A stretch of DNA of 64,000 bases, taken from contig NZ_CAJF01000005.1 in the NCBI RefSeq assembly GCF_000304335.1, forward strand, positions 62,001-126,000. The letters are read 5' to 3'. A program made the position numbers and the translations under genes. This document shows positions 52,469 through 60,459 of the stretch, piece after piece. Positions within the stretch are counted from its first letter, which is position 1. Each line of letters opens with the position of its first letter. The notes below the pieces were generated by a model. That model did not search any database and was not told the origin of the DNA. It worked only from the letters and a program-made list of their open reading frames with translations. This DNA comes from Microbacterium yannicii PS01. GTDB taxonomy: Bacteria; Actinomycetota; Actinomycetes; Actinomycetales; Microbacteriaceae.

Positions 52469-52523
52469 TTGCATCGACCGGGGTCAGATGGGTTACGATC
52501 GGCCGCGACATTCGCTTGCGCAA
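52469..52523 (+). promoter_or_regulatory. Promoter of the LacI-type gene with downstream TTGCGCAA
   Basis: TTGCAT (52469-52474) and TACGAT (52494-52499) form a promoter with a 19-base spacer; the start would be near 52506. TTGCGCAA lies at 52516-52523, about 10 bases after the start and before the ribosome-binding site AAGGGA, a position suited to autorepression. Confidence 0.5.
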
Positions 52524-52535
52524 AATAAGGGAATC

Positions 52536-53576
52536 GTGAACGAGAAGCCGAAGCAAGCGGTCACCCTCCGGGACGTGGCGGAGGCGGCCGGCGTGTCTGT
52601 GGCAACCGCCTCCCGGGCTCTGACCGGACGCGGCGACCTCTCGCGGCGCACGCGCGAGCTCGTAGCGGTCGCCGCCCGCGACCTCGGGTATGACAGGGGC
52701 GACGTGACGCGCGGGCGCCCGACGACTCTGGATCCCCGTCTCATCGAGTTCGTGCTCGGAAGCTTCGACGACGCGTGGACAGATGCCATGACGACCGGCG
52801 CTCGCGAGGCCGCATTCCGGCTCGGGTTCGATCTCGTGCTCACCCTGGAACGCGCCGAACCGACCGACGACTGGCCCACGCGCGTTGCGACTCGCCGACC
52901 GTCCGGGGTGATCATCGGGATCATCCGGCCTACCAATCGCCAGCTGGCGGAACTGCGAGGTCTGCGGATTCCCATCGTTCTTCTCGAGCCTCGCTCTGAT
53001 CCCGAGGGTGCCCTGGCCAGCGTGGGAACGACGGACTGGCAGGGCGGATATGACGCGGGGACCCACCTGGCTGCCGGTCATTACAGCCGCTACATCATCG
53101 TCACCGGCGAGCCGCGGTACCGGTTCGGCCGGGCTCGCGAGGAGGGTTTTCGCCAAGCGATAGCGGACGCCACGGGCAAGAAAGTGACCCGCGTCAACTC
53201 CGAGTGGACGGATGCACCCCTCACCGAGGAGATGCTGCGAGCACTCGCCGAGGATCGCTCGCCGGTCGGAGTGTTCGCCTGCAACGACGAGATGGCCTTC
53301 GCCGTGTATCGAGCGGCCGCCCAACTCGGCCGAATCATCCCCGATGACATCGGCGTCGTGGGCTTCAACGATGAACCCCGGGCGGCACATGCCAGGCCCC
53401 CGCTGACGTCCGTGCGCCAGCCGCTGCGCGCCATGGCGGCGCGGGCCGTTGAACTCGTCGCCGAATTGCGCCGTCACGAAGACGACTCCTTCGAGCGGAT
53501 CGAGCTCCCGAGCGAACTGATCGTGCGCGGATCGACGAGGAAGCTTCCCGTCGAGGAACAACCCTCGGGCAGCTGA
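52536..53576 (+). CDS. LacI-family transcriptional regulator
   Basis: The 346-residue protein starts at GTG 52536 with AAGGGA upstream. The N-terminal helix-turn-helix and hinge read VTLRDVAEAAGVSVATASRA and LTGRGDLSRRTRELV. The rest is a periplasmic-binding-protein-like effector domain (VGVFACNDEMAFAVYRAA, DDIGVVGFNDEP, LTSVRQPLRAMAARAVELV). It is divergent from the importer operon. Palindromic TTGCGCAA with a central CG is the expected kind of site for this family and occurs at five promoters in the window, including its own. The inducer is likely a rhamnose- or galactose-containing oligosaccharide or its product. Confidence 0.93.
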   Translation: MNEKPKQAVTLRDVAEAAGVSVATASRALTGRGDLSRRTRELVAVAARDLGYDRGDVTRGRPTTLDPRLIEFVLGSFDDAWTDAMTTGAREAAFRLGFDLVLTLERAEPTDDWPTRVATRRPSGVIIGIIRPTNRQLAELRGLRIPIVLLEPRSDPEGALASVGTTDWQGGYDAGTHLAAGHYSRYIIVTGEPRYRFGRAREEGFRQAIADATGKKVTRVNSEWTDAPLTEEMLRALAEDRSPVGVFACNDEMAFAVYRAAAQLGRIIPDDIGVVGFNDEPRAAHARPPLTSVRQPLRAMAARAVELVAELRRHEDDSFERIELPSELIVRGSTRKLPVEEQPSGS

Positions 53577-53593
53577 CGCGCTCATGCCGCCAG

Positions 53594-56287
53594 TCAGTCG
53601 CGCGGATAGGAGCGTGCGACCTCGCCCGGGCCGACGACCTCCACCGCACTGCCGACACGCATTGTCGCCGTGCACCCCTGCGGGATGCTCGCCCTCAGTT
53701 CGACCGCCTCCGCGTGCCGCCTCCATGACACTTCGATCGGGCCTCGTACGGTGTCCAGGCGTGTTCGGGCGTGGTCGATGGGCCCGTCCACATCCGGAGC
53801 GACCAGCACTTCTGCGTAGCCTGGCGCCGTCGACTCGATGCCCCCGATCCGGCGTACGAGCCAGTCGTCGACGCATCCGAACGCGTAGTGGTTGAACGAG
53901 GATCGCGTCGGTGTCCCGTCCTCGCGGATGGCGTCCCACGATTCCCAGACGGTGGTGGCGCCGCGGTCGACAGCGTAGAGCCACGACGGGGTGGTCTCTT
54001 GCCAGAGGATCCGCCGGGCGACGTCCCGCTCCCCCGCCTCCCAGAGCACATCGAGGAGGTGCGGGGTCGAGAGGAAGCCCGTGTCGAGATGATGGTCCGC
54101 CTCTTGGATCAGGCGTACGAGGTGCCCGACTGCGCGCTCGCGTCGCTCGTCGGGGATCAGGTCGAATGCGATCGCCAGCACGTAGATGCCCTGCAGATCG
54201 ATTGGCAGGGTTCCATCCTCGGCGACGTACTCGTCGACGAATGCCCGGCGGATGCGCGCTGCGCGTGTGGCCAGGGCGGTGAAATCCTCGTCCAGACCCA
54301 GGACGCGGGCAACCTCCGCAGCCAGCTGGGTACTACGCGCGTGGAACATCGCGGTCACGATTTCACTGCGAAGGCGCGGCATCGCCATCTCGACCGGATC
54401 CAGGCCCTCGCGCATGATGCTCGGTGCGAGCCAGTCGCCGAACTGCCACCCGGTGTTCCACATCAGCCTGTGGCGGGCGAGCCGTTCGGGGTCAGCATCC
54501 CTCAAACGATCGGGGACCGCGGTCAGCGCCTGAGCCTGCTGGAAGTCGACCCACCTACGTATGGCGGAATAGTTCTCAGCGAGCACACGCGTGTCGTCGT
54601 ACCGCTGATACAGGGTCCACGGGACATGCACGATGGCATCGCCCCACCCTGCGGCGGCGGTGACATCCGACGGACCTCCGTCATGCATCGAGGGGATCAC
54701 CGGGATGACGGGCGGGATCCGGCCATCCGGATGCTGATCGACACGAGCGTTCGCGAGCCATCGCTCCACGAAGGGGCGGATGTCCATCACGGTCGCTGCG
54801 GATGGAGCGTAGACGAGCAGGTCTCCGGTCCAACCGGCGCGTTCCCGCTGCGGGCAGTCGGTCGGGATGGAGAGAAAGTTGCCCCGCTGCGACCACACGA
54901 CGTTCTCGTGCAGACGATTGATGCGCTTGTCGGAGGTGTGAAACTCGAGCGTCTCGCGCAGGTCGGAAGCGAGGACGACACCCGTTGCGGCGTAGAGCTG
55001 GAAATCCTCGTCTGAGGTGATGCTGGCGTACCGGAACCCGTGGAAGGTGAAGGTCGGCTCGTATTCCTCGACCTCCTCGCCGCGGGCGACGTAATGGTCG
55101 GTCTGATCCTTGTTCGGGCCGACGATGTTGTCGAAGAACGACCCGTCGGGCGCGAGCACCTCGCCGTGCTGCAGGGTGAGGCGCACGCCGCTCGAGGCCC
55201 TCACACGAATACGCAGGCGACCGGCGATGACCTGTGCGAGATCAACGAGATACTCCCGGGGCGAGACGTGCGTGATCCTGCCGTCGATGTCGCGGGTCCT
55301 GCGAATCGGCTCGCCGGCGAACGGGACGAGCGTCGTGACATCGTCACCGCCGTCACGGCACGGAGCCCAGCCCACGACCTCGCGGGTCGGCTCACTCCAG
55401 CCTGGGTCGGCACGACGAGCGTCGAAACACTCGCCGATGAAGATGTCGGCGTAGTCCCACGGCGCAGAATTGCTCATACTGGCTGCCGCATCGGAGACGA
55501 CGATCTGCCGCTCTCCGTCCGGGTACTCCACCGACAACTGCCAGATCACGGCGAGTTCGTCCCCGTATTGCGCGCTCGATCCGGTGATCCCGATGCGGCC
55601 GGCGAACCACCCGTCCGAGACTGTCATGCCCACGACGTTCTCTCCGGCCGCGAGATGGTCCGCTACGTCGTAGCACTGGAAGGACAAGCGTGAACCGTAC
55701 GCGTCCCACCCTGGCGCCAGCACCTCCTCACCGACTGCTCGGCCATTCACTTCGGCCGTGTAGATGCCACGCGCCGTCGCGTAGAGGCGAGCGCGCACGG
55801 GCGCGTCTCGGAGGTGGAACGGCTGCCGGACGCGCCGGGGCGGGTGCAGCCGCTCAGACGGATCACCCACGGGGACGGCACGGCCGGCAACGATGTCGGG
55901 GATCGTGAAGATCTCGCGATCGACCCGCTTCTGTGATGGCACCACCCACCGCGCGCTCCAGTCATCAACGCGTAACAAGGAGGTGCCGAAGGTGCCGGAC
56001 GCGGACGCCTCCTCACCCTCCGTCGACCAGGCGTCGACGGTCCAGCTGTAGTCGGCATCCGACTCCAGCGCGGCGCCGCCGTACACGACGTCGATGGCGT
56101 GGGCGCTCTCGAGTCGACCGCTGTTCCAGACGACCTCAAACCCTTTCGTGATGGTCACAGCACACGCGGCTTGGGCGAATCCGAGACTCGACCGCCAGCC
56201 GAACACCGGCACGGCCGTGGCGATCGCGGACGGGCTCGTGCTCCGCTCCACCGTCAGCGAGTGAATCGTCCTCGAACCCTCGCTCAT
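53594..56287 (-). CDS. Second GH78-family alpha-L-rhamnosidase
   Basis: The 897-residue protein has the same order of domains as the first GH78 but is clearly different in sequence: N-terminal sandwich domains, REYLVDLAQVIAGRLRIRVR, the barrel with IPTDCPQRERAGWTGDLLVY and WLYAVDRGATTVWESWDAI, and a C-terminal sandwich. No signal peptide. ATG 56287 has GGAAGGAA about 5 bases upstream. It converges on the LacI gene with 17 bases between and has its own promoter/operator (56331-56381). Two GH78 enzymes probably differ in linkage or aglycone preference. Confidence 0.93.
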   Translation of the reverse strand: MSEGSRTIHSLTVERSTSPSAIATAVPVFGWRSSLGFAQAACAVTITKGFEVVWNSGRLESAHAIDVVYGGAALESDADYSWTVDAWSTEGEEASASGTFGTSLLRVDDWSARWVVPSQKRVDREIFTIPDIVAGRAVPVGDPSERLHPPRRVRQPFHLRDAPVRARLYATARGIYTAEVNGRAVGEEVLAPGWDAYGSRLSFQCYDVADHLAAGENVVGMTVSDGWFAGRIGITGSSAQYGDELAVIWQLSVEYPDGERQIVVSDAAASMSNSAPWDYADIFIGECFDARRADPGWSEPTREVVGWAPCRDGGDDVTTLVPFAGEPIRRTRDIDGRITHVSPREYLVDLAQVIAGRLRIRVRASSGVRLTLQHGEVLAPDGSFFDNIVGPNKDQTDHYVARGEEVEEYEPTFTFHGFRYASITSDEDFQLYAATGVVLASDLRETLEFHTSDKRINRLHENVVWSQRGNFLSIPTDCPQRERAGWTGDLLVYAPSAATVMDIRPFVERWLANARVDQHPDGRIPPVIPVIPSMHDGGPSDVTAAAGWGDAIVHVPWTLYQRYDDTRVLAENYSAIRRWVDFQQAQALTAVPDRLRDADPERLARHRLMWNTGWQFGDWLAPSIMREGLDPVEMAMPRLRSEIVTAMFHARSTQLAAEVARVLGLDEDFTALATRAARIRRAFVDEYVAEDGTLPIDLQGIYVLAIAFDLIPDERRERAVGHLVRLIQEADHHLDTGFLSTPHLLDVLWEAGERDVARRILWQETTPSWLYAVDRGATTVWESWDAIREDGTPTRSSFNHYAFGCVDDWLVRRIGGIESTAPGYAEVLVAPDVDGPIDHARTRLDTVRGPIEVSWRRHAEAVELRASIPQGCTATMRVGSAVEVVGPGEVARSYPRD

Positions 56288-56330
56288 GGCGATTCCTTCC
56301 TGCCCGCGTGGGACGCGGCACCGACGAACC

Positions 56331-56381
56331 ACGTTAGGACGGCGGTCTGCTCGACCCAATCAGTGAGCGAGAATTGCGCAA
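56331..56381 (-). promoter_or_regulatory. Promoter of the second GH78 gene with upstream TTGCGCAA
   Basis: Reverse strand: TTGCGCAATTCTCG from 56381, -35 TTGGGT (56359-56354), 17-base spacer, -10 TAACGT (56336-56331). CCTAACGT is shared with the importer promoter at nearly the same distance from the operator. The leader is about 37 bases. Confidence 0.65.
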
Positions 56382-56404
56382 GCAGCCCTTCATGCGTGGC
56401 CGGC

Positions 56405-56440
56405 CGCGGATGGATGCCCCCGGAGGGGCATCCATCCGCG
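56405..56440. terminator. Perfect 16-bp hairpin after the secreted hydrolase gene
   Basis: CGCGGATGGATGCCCC (56405-56420) pairs perfectly with GGGGCATCCATCCGCG (56425-56440) with a CGGA loop. It begins 5 bases after the hydrolase stop codon and stops read-through into the second GH78 promoter. Confidence 0.85.
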
Positions 56441-56445
56441 CACCT

Positions 56446-58296
56446 TCACGGAGTGACGACCACTCGCACTCGGTCGATGTTCTGCAGCAGGGCGAACTTC
56501 GCACCGACATTGCCGTCGCGCTCCGCCGTCACCCGCACGCTCACGAAGTACGTACCGGGTTGACTGAAGGTGTGCTTGGTCGTGAGCGCCACGATCTTCT
56601 GTGGTGTCCGCACCGCGCCGGTGACATAGGTGCCGTCGCCTTCGAAGTCCCATTCGGCGGCAACGACCTTTCCGCCGCCGAGCGGCGTGTGCGCGGCCGC
56701 GATGAGGTTCACGGGCTTGCCCACCTTGGCCTTGATGACACCGTTGCCGAGCGACACGAAGTCGACGGTCGGCTGGATGCCACCGCGAACGAGCGCGAGC
56801 GGTGACACCTCGATCTGCGAGTCCTTGATCGAATAGCGAGTGGATGCGGGAGCCGGCACGCCGTCCTCCGCCCAGCGGGCCACATCGCGCAAGGCCTGCT
56901 CGACCCCGCCGTACCAATCCACGAGCGTGGCAGCCCGCGCGCCCGTGGGCGTTGCGTCCTGGTGGTCGGCGTGGTCCGTGAAGTACACCCGGTAGTTCCC
57001 GGATGCTGCGGATCCGAGAGCCGCCTCGACGCGCTTGCGGTACCAATCTGTGTGCAGCGGCAGCGCGTCGCTGTCGTACAGGTTGGACACCACGATGACC
57101 TTGCCGTTGATCGTCCCGTCGAAGGCGGCGTTGCCCGAGACCGCCCCGGAGAAGCTGGGCTCCACAACCGCACGCTGCGGGTAGATCGGCGTGCCGTCGG
57201 GCTTGCGGAACTGGTTGAGCGCGACCCAGCCCGTGTTCGCTGCCGGCAGCTGGTAACGGTAAGCGAATCGCTTGGCGATATTCCAGCGGTGCCCGACGGT
57301 GTCACCCATCTCGGCCAATTCCGTCCGCACGCGCTCCCCCAGCGGACTGTTCTCGGTGCCGAGATAGCCAGGTGCGTTCCAGAAGTCGACGACGTAGGTG
57401 GGGTCGTATGTAAGCGGCGCGTCGGAGTCGAGACCGCCACCGAAGTAGGCCGGGTCATATCCGAGGAGGTAGTCGGAGTTCTCCCACGCCTTCCACGGAA
57501 TCCCGAGCTTGTGCAGCTCGGTGAGCATCGCACTCTCTGCCGCGTCGAGCGTCGCATACGGATCGCCGCTGCCCCCGGGCAGGAGAGCGTCGCGGATCGC
57601 CTCTGCCTTGTCGCTGAGGATCAGCTCGGCCGCCGCGCGTCCGTTGAAGTTGTAACTGTTCGGTGTCGGAACCGCCTGAACCATCGGAACGAATCCCTGC
57701 CAGACCCCCTCGGTGTTCTCGGCAGCACCCACCGTCTGGAACGACCCACCGCTCGGACCGTAGAGGTAGCCGAAGATCTCACGATCGCTGCCGTAGTACT
57801 CCGCCGCCAGGGTTTCTGCGAACTTCGCCGCCGCAGCTGAGTGGCGATAACCCAGAGAAATGGAACCGTTGCCCGCCTGCACGGCATATCCGCCACTGGC
57901 CAGGGCGAACCCGATGGCGCGATCGCTCGCACGAGCAGTGCTCTGGCCTGCCGCAAACGTCGTCGGGTACGTGTACTGGAAGAACCGCCCATCCCACTGC
58001 GCCTTGTCTTGTTCGGCATGCAGATAGATGTTGAATTGGATGTTCGTGCCTTCGAAGTGTCCGGACACCCGGCGGTGAGCAACCGGCGACGTCTCGTCGG
58101 TCTCCGCGTCGATCACCGGCTGTGCGTAGAGGGCGTCGATGCAGTCCGCAGTCACCGCCATCGGAGCATTCGGCGCCGACTGAACGCAGGGCGCGGGTGC
58201 GGCTGCAGCGGGCACCGCCGGCAGCAGCACAGCTACCAGCGCGATCGCCGCGCCGAGCGCGACCGGCGCTCGGCGAGCAAGAGAGGTTTGGGGCAC
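56446..58296 (-). CDS. Secreted alpha/beta-hydrolase (tannase/esterase-like) with C-terminal PKD domain
   Basis: I start at GTG 58296, which has GGAGG 7 bases upstream; the open frame reaches 58332. The 616-residue product begins with a Sec signal peptide (LGAAIALVAVLLPAVPAAAA). The catalytic part carries a nucleophile-elbow-like YLYGPSGGSFQT (Ser182) and a late histidine (His442 or His445 in YFTDHADHQDA), as in tannase/feruloyl-esterase-like hydrolases. Residues about 500-616 form a PKD domain (EWDFEGDGTYV, HTFSQPGTYFVSVRVTAE). It likely removes acyl groups from plant polymers or phenolic glycosides outside the cell. It is the only clearly secreted enzyme of the regulon and has its own promoter/operator at 58392-58443. 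Substrate unproven. Confidence 0.8.
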   Translation of the reverse strand: MPQTSLARRAPVALGAAIALVAVLLPAVPAAAAPAPCVQSAPNAPMAVTADCIDALYAQPVIDAETDETSPVAHRRVSGHFEGTNIQFNIYLHAEQDKAQWDGRFFQYTYPTTFAAGQSTARASDRAIGFALASGGYAVQAGNGSISLGYRHSAAAAKFAETLAAEYYGSDREIFGYLYGPSGGSFQTVGAAENTEGVWQGFVPMVQAVPTPNSYNFNGRAAAELILSDKAEAIRDALLPGGSGDPYATLDAAESAMLTELHKLGIPWKAWENSDYLLGYDPAYFGGGLDSDAPLTYDPTYVVDFWNAPGYLGTENSPLGERVRTELAEMGDTVGHRWNIAKRFAYRYQLPAANTGWVALNQFRKPDGTPIYPQRAVVEPSFSGAVSGNAAFDGTINGKVIVVSNLYDSDALPLHTDWYRKRVEAALGSAASGNYRVYFTDHADHQDATPTGARAATLVDWYGGVEQALRDVARWAEDGVPAPASTRYSIKDSQIEVSPLALVRGGIQPTVDFVSLGNGVIKAKVGKPVNLIAAAHTPLGGGKVVAAEWDFEGDGTYVTGAVRTPQKIVALTTKHTFSQPGTYFVSVRVTAERDGNVGAKFALLQNIDRVRVVVTP

Positions 58297-58391
58297 GGTG
58301 ATTCCTCCAGCGTCTTCGATGGCTGCCTTCACGACCGTCGTGCCGGCAGGGCTCGCTCCTCACCGTCTCGGAGAGATGCGAACAGCGACTG

Positions 58392-58443
58392 ACGCTAAGT
58401 CGTGCTGCGGACGCACACAACGAAGCGCTCGACTATTGCGCAA
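58392..58443 (-). promoter_or_regulatory. Promoter of the secreted hydrolase gene with upstream TTGCGCAA
   Basis: Reverse strand: TTGCGCAATAGTCG from 58443, -35 TTGTGT (58420-58415), 17-base spacer, -10 TAGCGT (58397-58392). The spacing from operator to -10 is within one base of the other regulon promoters. Confidence 0.65.
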
Positions 58444-58497
58444 GATGCGACGCCGCTCGGACTGATGCGCTTACGACCTCTTCCCGCGCCTACGCAG

Positions 58498-58875
58498 TTA
58501 GGCCCAGGTGGGCGCGTTCCGGTCGACCCAGAATTCGGTGAACTCCGTTGCTCGGCCGTCGGCCCCGAGACGCACGATCCAGAGGTTGTCATAGACCGTC
58601 GTCGGATAGGTCGACACACCGCGGATCACCGCCGTGTCTTCTTCCACCGCGACGACGGACCACTCGAAGGTCGTGGACCCTGGGTCGTCCCGGTGCGCCT
58701 GCCATCCTGCGACGATCTCGTCGCGGCCCACCCATGGCGGATCCGCCGGCGACGGAAAGTACGACGCACCCTCGCTGAAAGCAGCCGCGATGTCGTCGGG
58801 AGCGTTGGACTCCCACGCTCGGCGGTAGGCGGCCACCCAGGCCGCGACGTCTCCCCGCGTCACCATGGCGTCCAT
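58498..58875 (-). CDS. SnoaL/NTF2-like protein
   Basis: The 125-residue protein is a single SnoaL-like domain: VAAYRRAWESNAPDDIAAAF near the N-terminus, DEIVAGWQAHRD, and the C-terminal WIVRLGADGRATEFTEFWVD. Members of this fold act as small hydrolases, isomerases or ligand-binding proteins. No substrate can be assigned. ATG 58866 is an alternative start. It is isolated between the glycan regulon and the XRE-cupin gene. Confidence 0.85.
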   Translation of the reverse strand: MDAMVTRGDVAAWVAAYRRAWESNAPDDIAAAFSEGASYFPSPADPPWVGRDEIVAGWQAHRDDPGSTTFEWSVVAVEEDTAVIRGVSTYPTTVYDNLWIVRLGADGRATEFTEFWVDRNAPTWA

Positions 58876-58939
58876 TATGGCGAAACCTGCCCCGTTGGCG
58901 GATGCAACCGCACATCACTGCTGATGCGCTTCCGCGCCG

Positions 58940-59494
58940 CTACGCGATGACGATGCGCACGAAGGTGACGGGACCTTCGGTGGCGTTGAGGTAGCTGTAC
59001 TGCTGATCGCTCGCGTACGTGGCATGCTCGCCGGGATCGAGAGTGAGGGTCGAGTCCTCGATCTGGATCGTCAGCCTTCCAGCGGTCGCCACGACCATCT
59101 CGCTCCAGCCCGCCGGATCGGGTTCCGCGTCGTATCGGTCTCCCGGCGCGAGGGCCCAGGTCCACAGCTGCACCTCACGCGCGGCGGGCGAACTGCTGTG
59201 GAGTACGCCGACGCTCGAAGGGTGGGCGCCGCGCCACGTGATCTCGTCGATCGCGGTACGAGGTGCGCCGCGCTCCGCGACGAGCGTAGCGAACGTGGTG
59301 TCCAGGGCGTCGGCCAGTCGATCGAGCGCGGAGAGACTGATGTTCGCCTCGCCGGCCTCGAGGCTGATGATCGTGCGACGGCTGACCCCCGAGTCCTTCG
59401 CGAGCGCGGCCTGGCTGAGTCCTGCCTCTGCCCTGAGCCGCCGCAGGTTCTCGCCGACGTGGCGAAGAACGGTCGCCTCACGGTCGCTTTGCAT
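58940..59494 (-). CDS. XRE-family regulator with C-terminal cupin
   Basis: The 184-residue protein has a Cro/CI-type helix-turn-helix at about residues 12-65 (NLRRLRAEAGLSQAALAKDS, GVSRRTIISLEAGEANISLS) and a cupin barrel at about 95-184. This group usually senses a small metabolite through the cupin and represses a neighbouring transporter or enzyme. ATG 59494 is preferred; an in-frame GTG at 59512 lies inside the operator. It is divergent from the EamA transporter with only 31 bases between start codons, and two palindromes cover that gap. Confidence 0.9.
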   Translation of the reverse strand: MQSDREATVLRHVGENLRRLRAEAGLSQAALAKDSGVSRRTIISLEAGEANISLSALDRLADALDTTFATLVAERGAPRTAIDEITWRGAHPSSVGVLHSSSPAAREVQLWTWALAPGDRYDAEPDPAGWSEMVVATAGRLTIQIEDSTLTLDPGEHATYASDQQYSYLNATEGPVTFVRIVIA

Positions 59495-59534
59495 GTGCAC
59501 AATATTGCACACTAGGGTGTGCAGTATGTTGCAC
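59495..59534. promoter_or_regulatory. Two GTGCA-N6-TGCAC operators over divergent start sites
   Basis: GTGCA-N6-TGCAC occurs at 59495-59510 and 59519-59534, 24 bases apart. The first touches the regulator's start codon and the second covers ATG 59526 of the transporter. TTTGCA (59488-59493) and TAGGGT (59513-59518) may be the transporter promoter, making its mRNA leaderless. Confidence 0.7.
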
Positions 59535-60446
59535 TCCCAGTCGCGATCGCTTCGGGTGTCGCGTCAAGAATGGGCGTTGATCGCCATCACTGCGCTGTGG
59601 GGAGGGACGTTCCTCGTCGTCCAGATCGCCGTCTCATACAGCGGGCCCTGGTTCTTCGTCGGGCTGAGGTTTCTTGTGGCCGGGCTCATCAGCGCGGTGA
59701 TCTTCCACAGGGCGCTGCGCCGGATGACGAGAGCGGACCTGCTGGCCGGTGCGGCCATCGGCGTCACGATCTACCTCGGCTACGGCTTGCAGACCGTCGG
59801 CCTGCAGACCATCGAGAGCAGCATGTCAGCCTTCATCACGGCGTTCTACGTGCCGCTGGTGCCGCTGTTGCAGTGGATCGTCCTTCGCAAACCGCCGGGC
59901 GCGCTGACTCTCGTCGGGGTGGCGCTGGCCTTCGTCGGACTGGTCCTGGTGGCCGGTCCCTCCGCCGAAGGAGTCGTCCTCGGCGAGGGTGAGCTGCTCA
60001 CTATCCTCAGCACGGTCGCGATCGCCGCCGAGATCGTCCTCATCAGCCTCTTCGCAGGAAAGGTCGACCTGGTCAGGGTCACCGTCGTTCAGCTGCTCGT
60101 GGCAAGCCTGCTCGCCTTCGGCACCATGCCGGCCGTAGGCGAGGCGCTGCCCGCGTTCTCCTGGGTGTGGTTGGCATGCGGTGTGGGCCTCGGAGCAGCG
60201 AGCTGTCTCATCCAACTCACCATGAATTGGGCTCAGCGCTCGGTCTCCCCCACCCGAGCCACCGTCATCTACGCGGCCGAACCGGTCTGGGCCGGCATCA
60301 TCGGACGAATCGCCGGCGAGCGTCTGGGGCCACTGGCACTCCTGGGTGCAGCGTTCATCATCGCCGGCATGCTCGTCAGCGAGATCAAACCGCGCCGGCA
60401 GAAGCAGACATCGGAGCCCACGGCCGAACCGACCGCGAGCCGATAG
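59526..60446 (+). CDS. EamA/DMT-family transporter
   Basis: The 306-residue protein has ten predicted helices in two EamA repeats (ALIAITALWGGTFLVVQIAV in the first; AAEPVWAGIIGRIAGERLGP in the second). The family exports amino acids, purines or other metabolites. The predicted mRNA starts at or near the ATG. Divergence from an XRE-cupin regulator with operators in between suggests that the exported or sensed compound is the cupin's ligand. Confidence 0.9.
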   Translation: MLHSQSRSLRVSRQEWALIAITALWGGTFLVVQIAVSYSGPWFFVGLRFLVAGLISAVIFHRALRRMTRADLLAGAAIGVTIYLGYGLQTVGLQTIESSMSAFITAFYVPLVPLLQWIVLRKPPGALTLVGVALAFVGLVLVAGPSAEGVVLGEGELLTILSTVAIAAEIVLISLFAGKVDLVRVTVVQLLVASLLAFGTMPAVGEALPAFSWVWLACGVGLGAASCLIQLTMNWAQRSVSPTRATVIYAAEPVWAGIIGRIAGERLGPLALLGAAFIIAGMLVSEIKPRRQKQTSEPTAEPTASR

Positions 60447-60459
60447 ATCGCGCCTTCCG

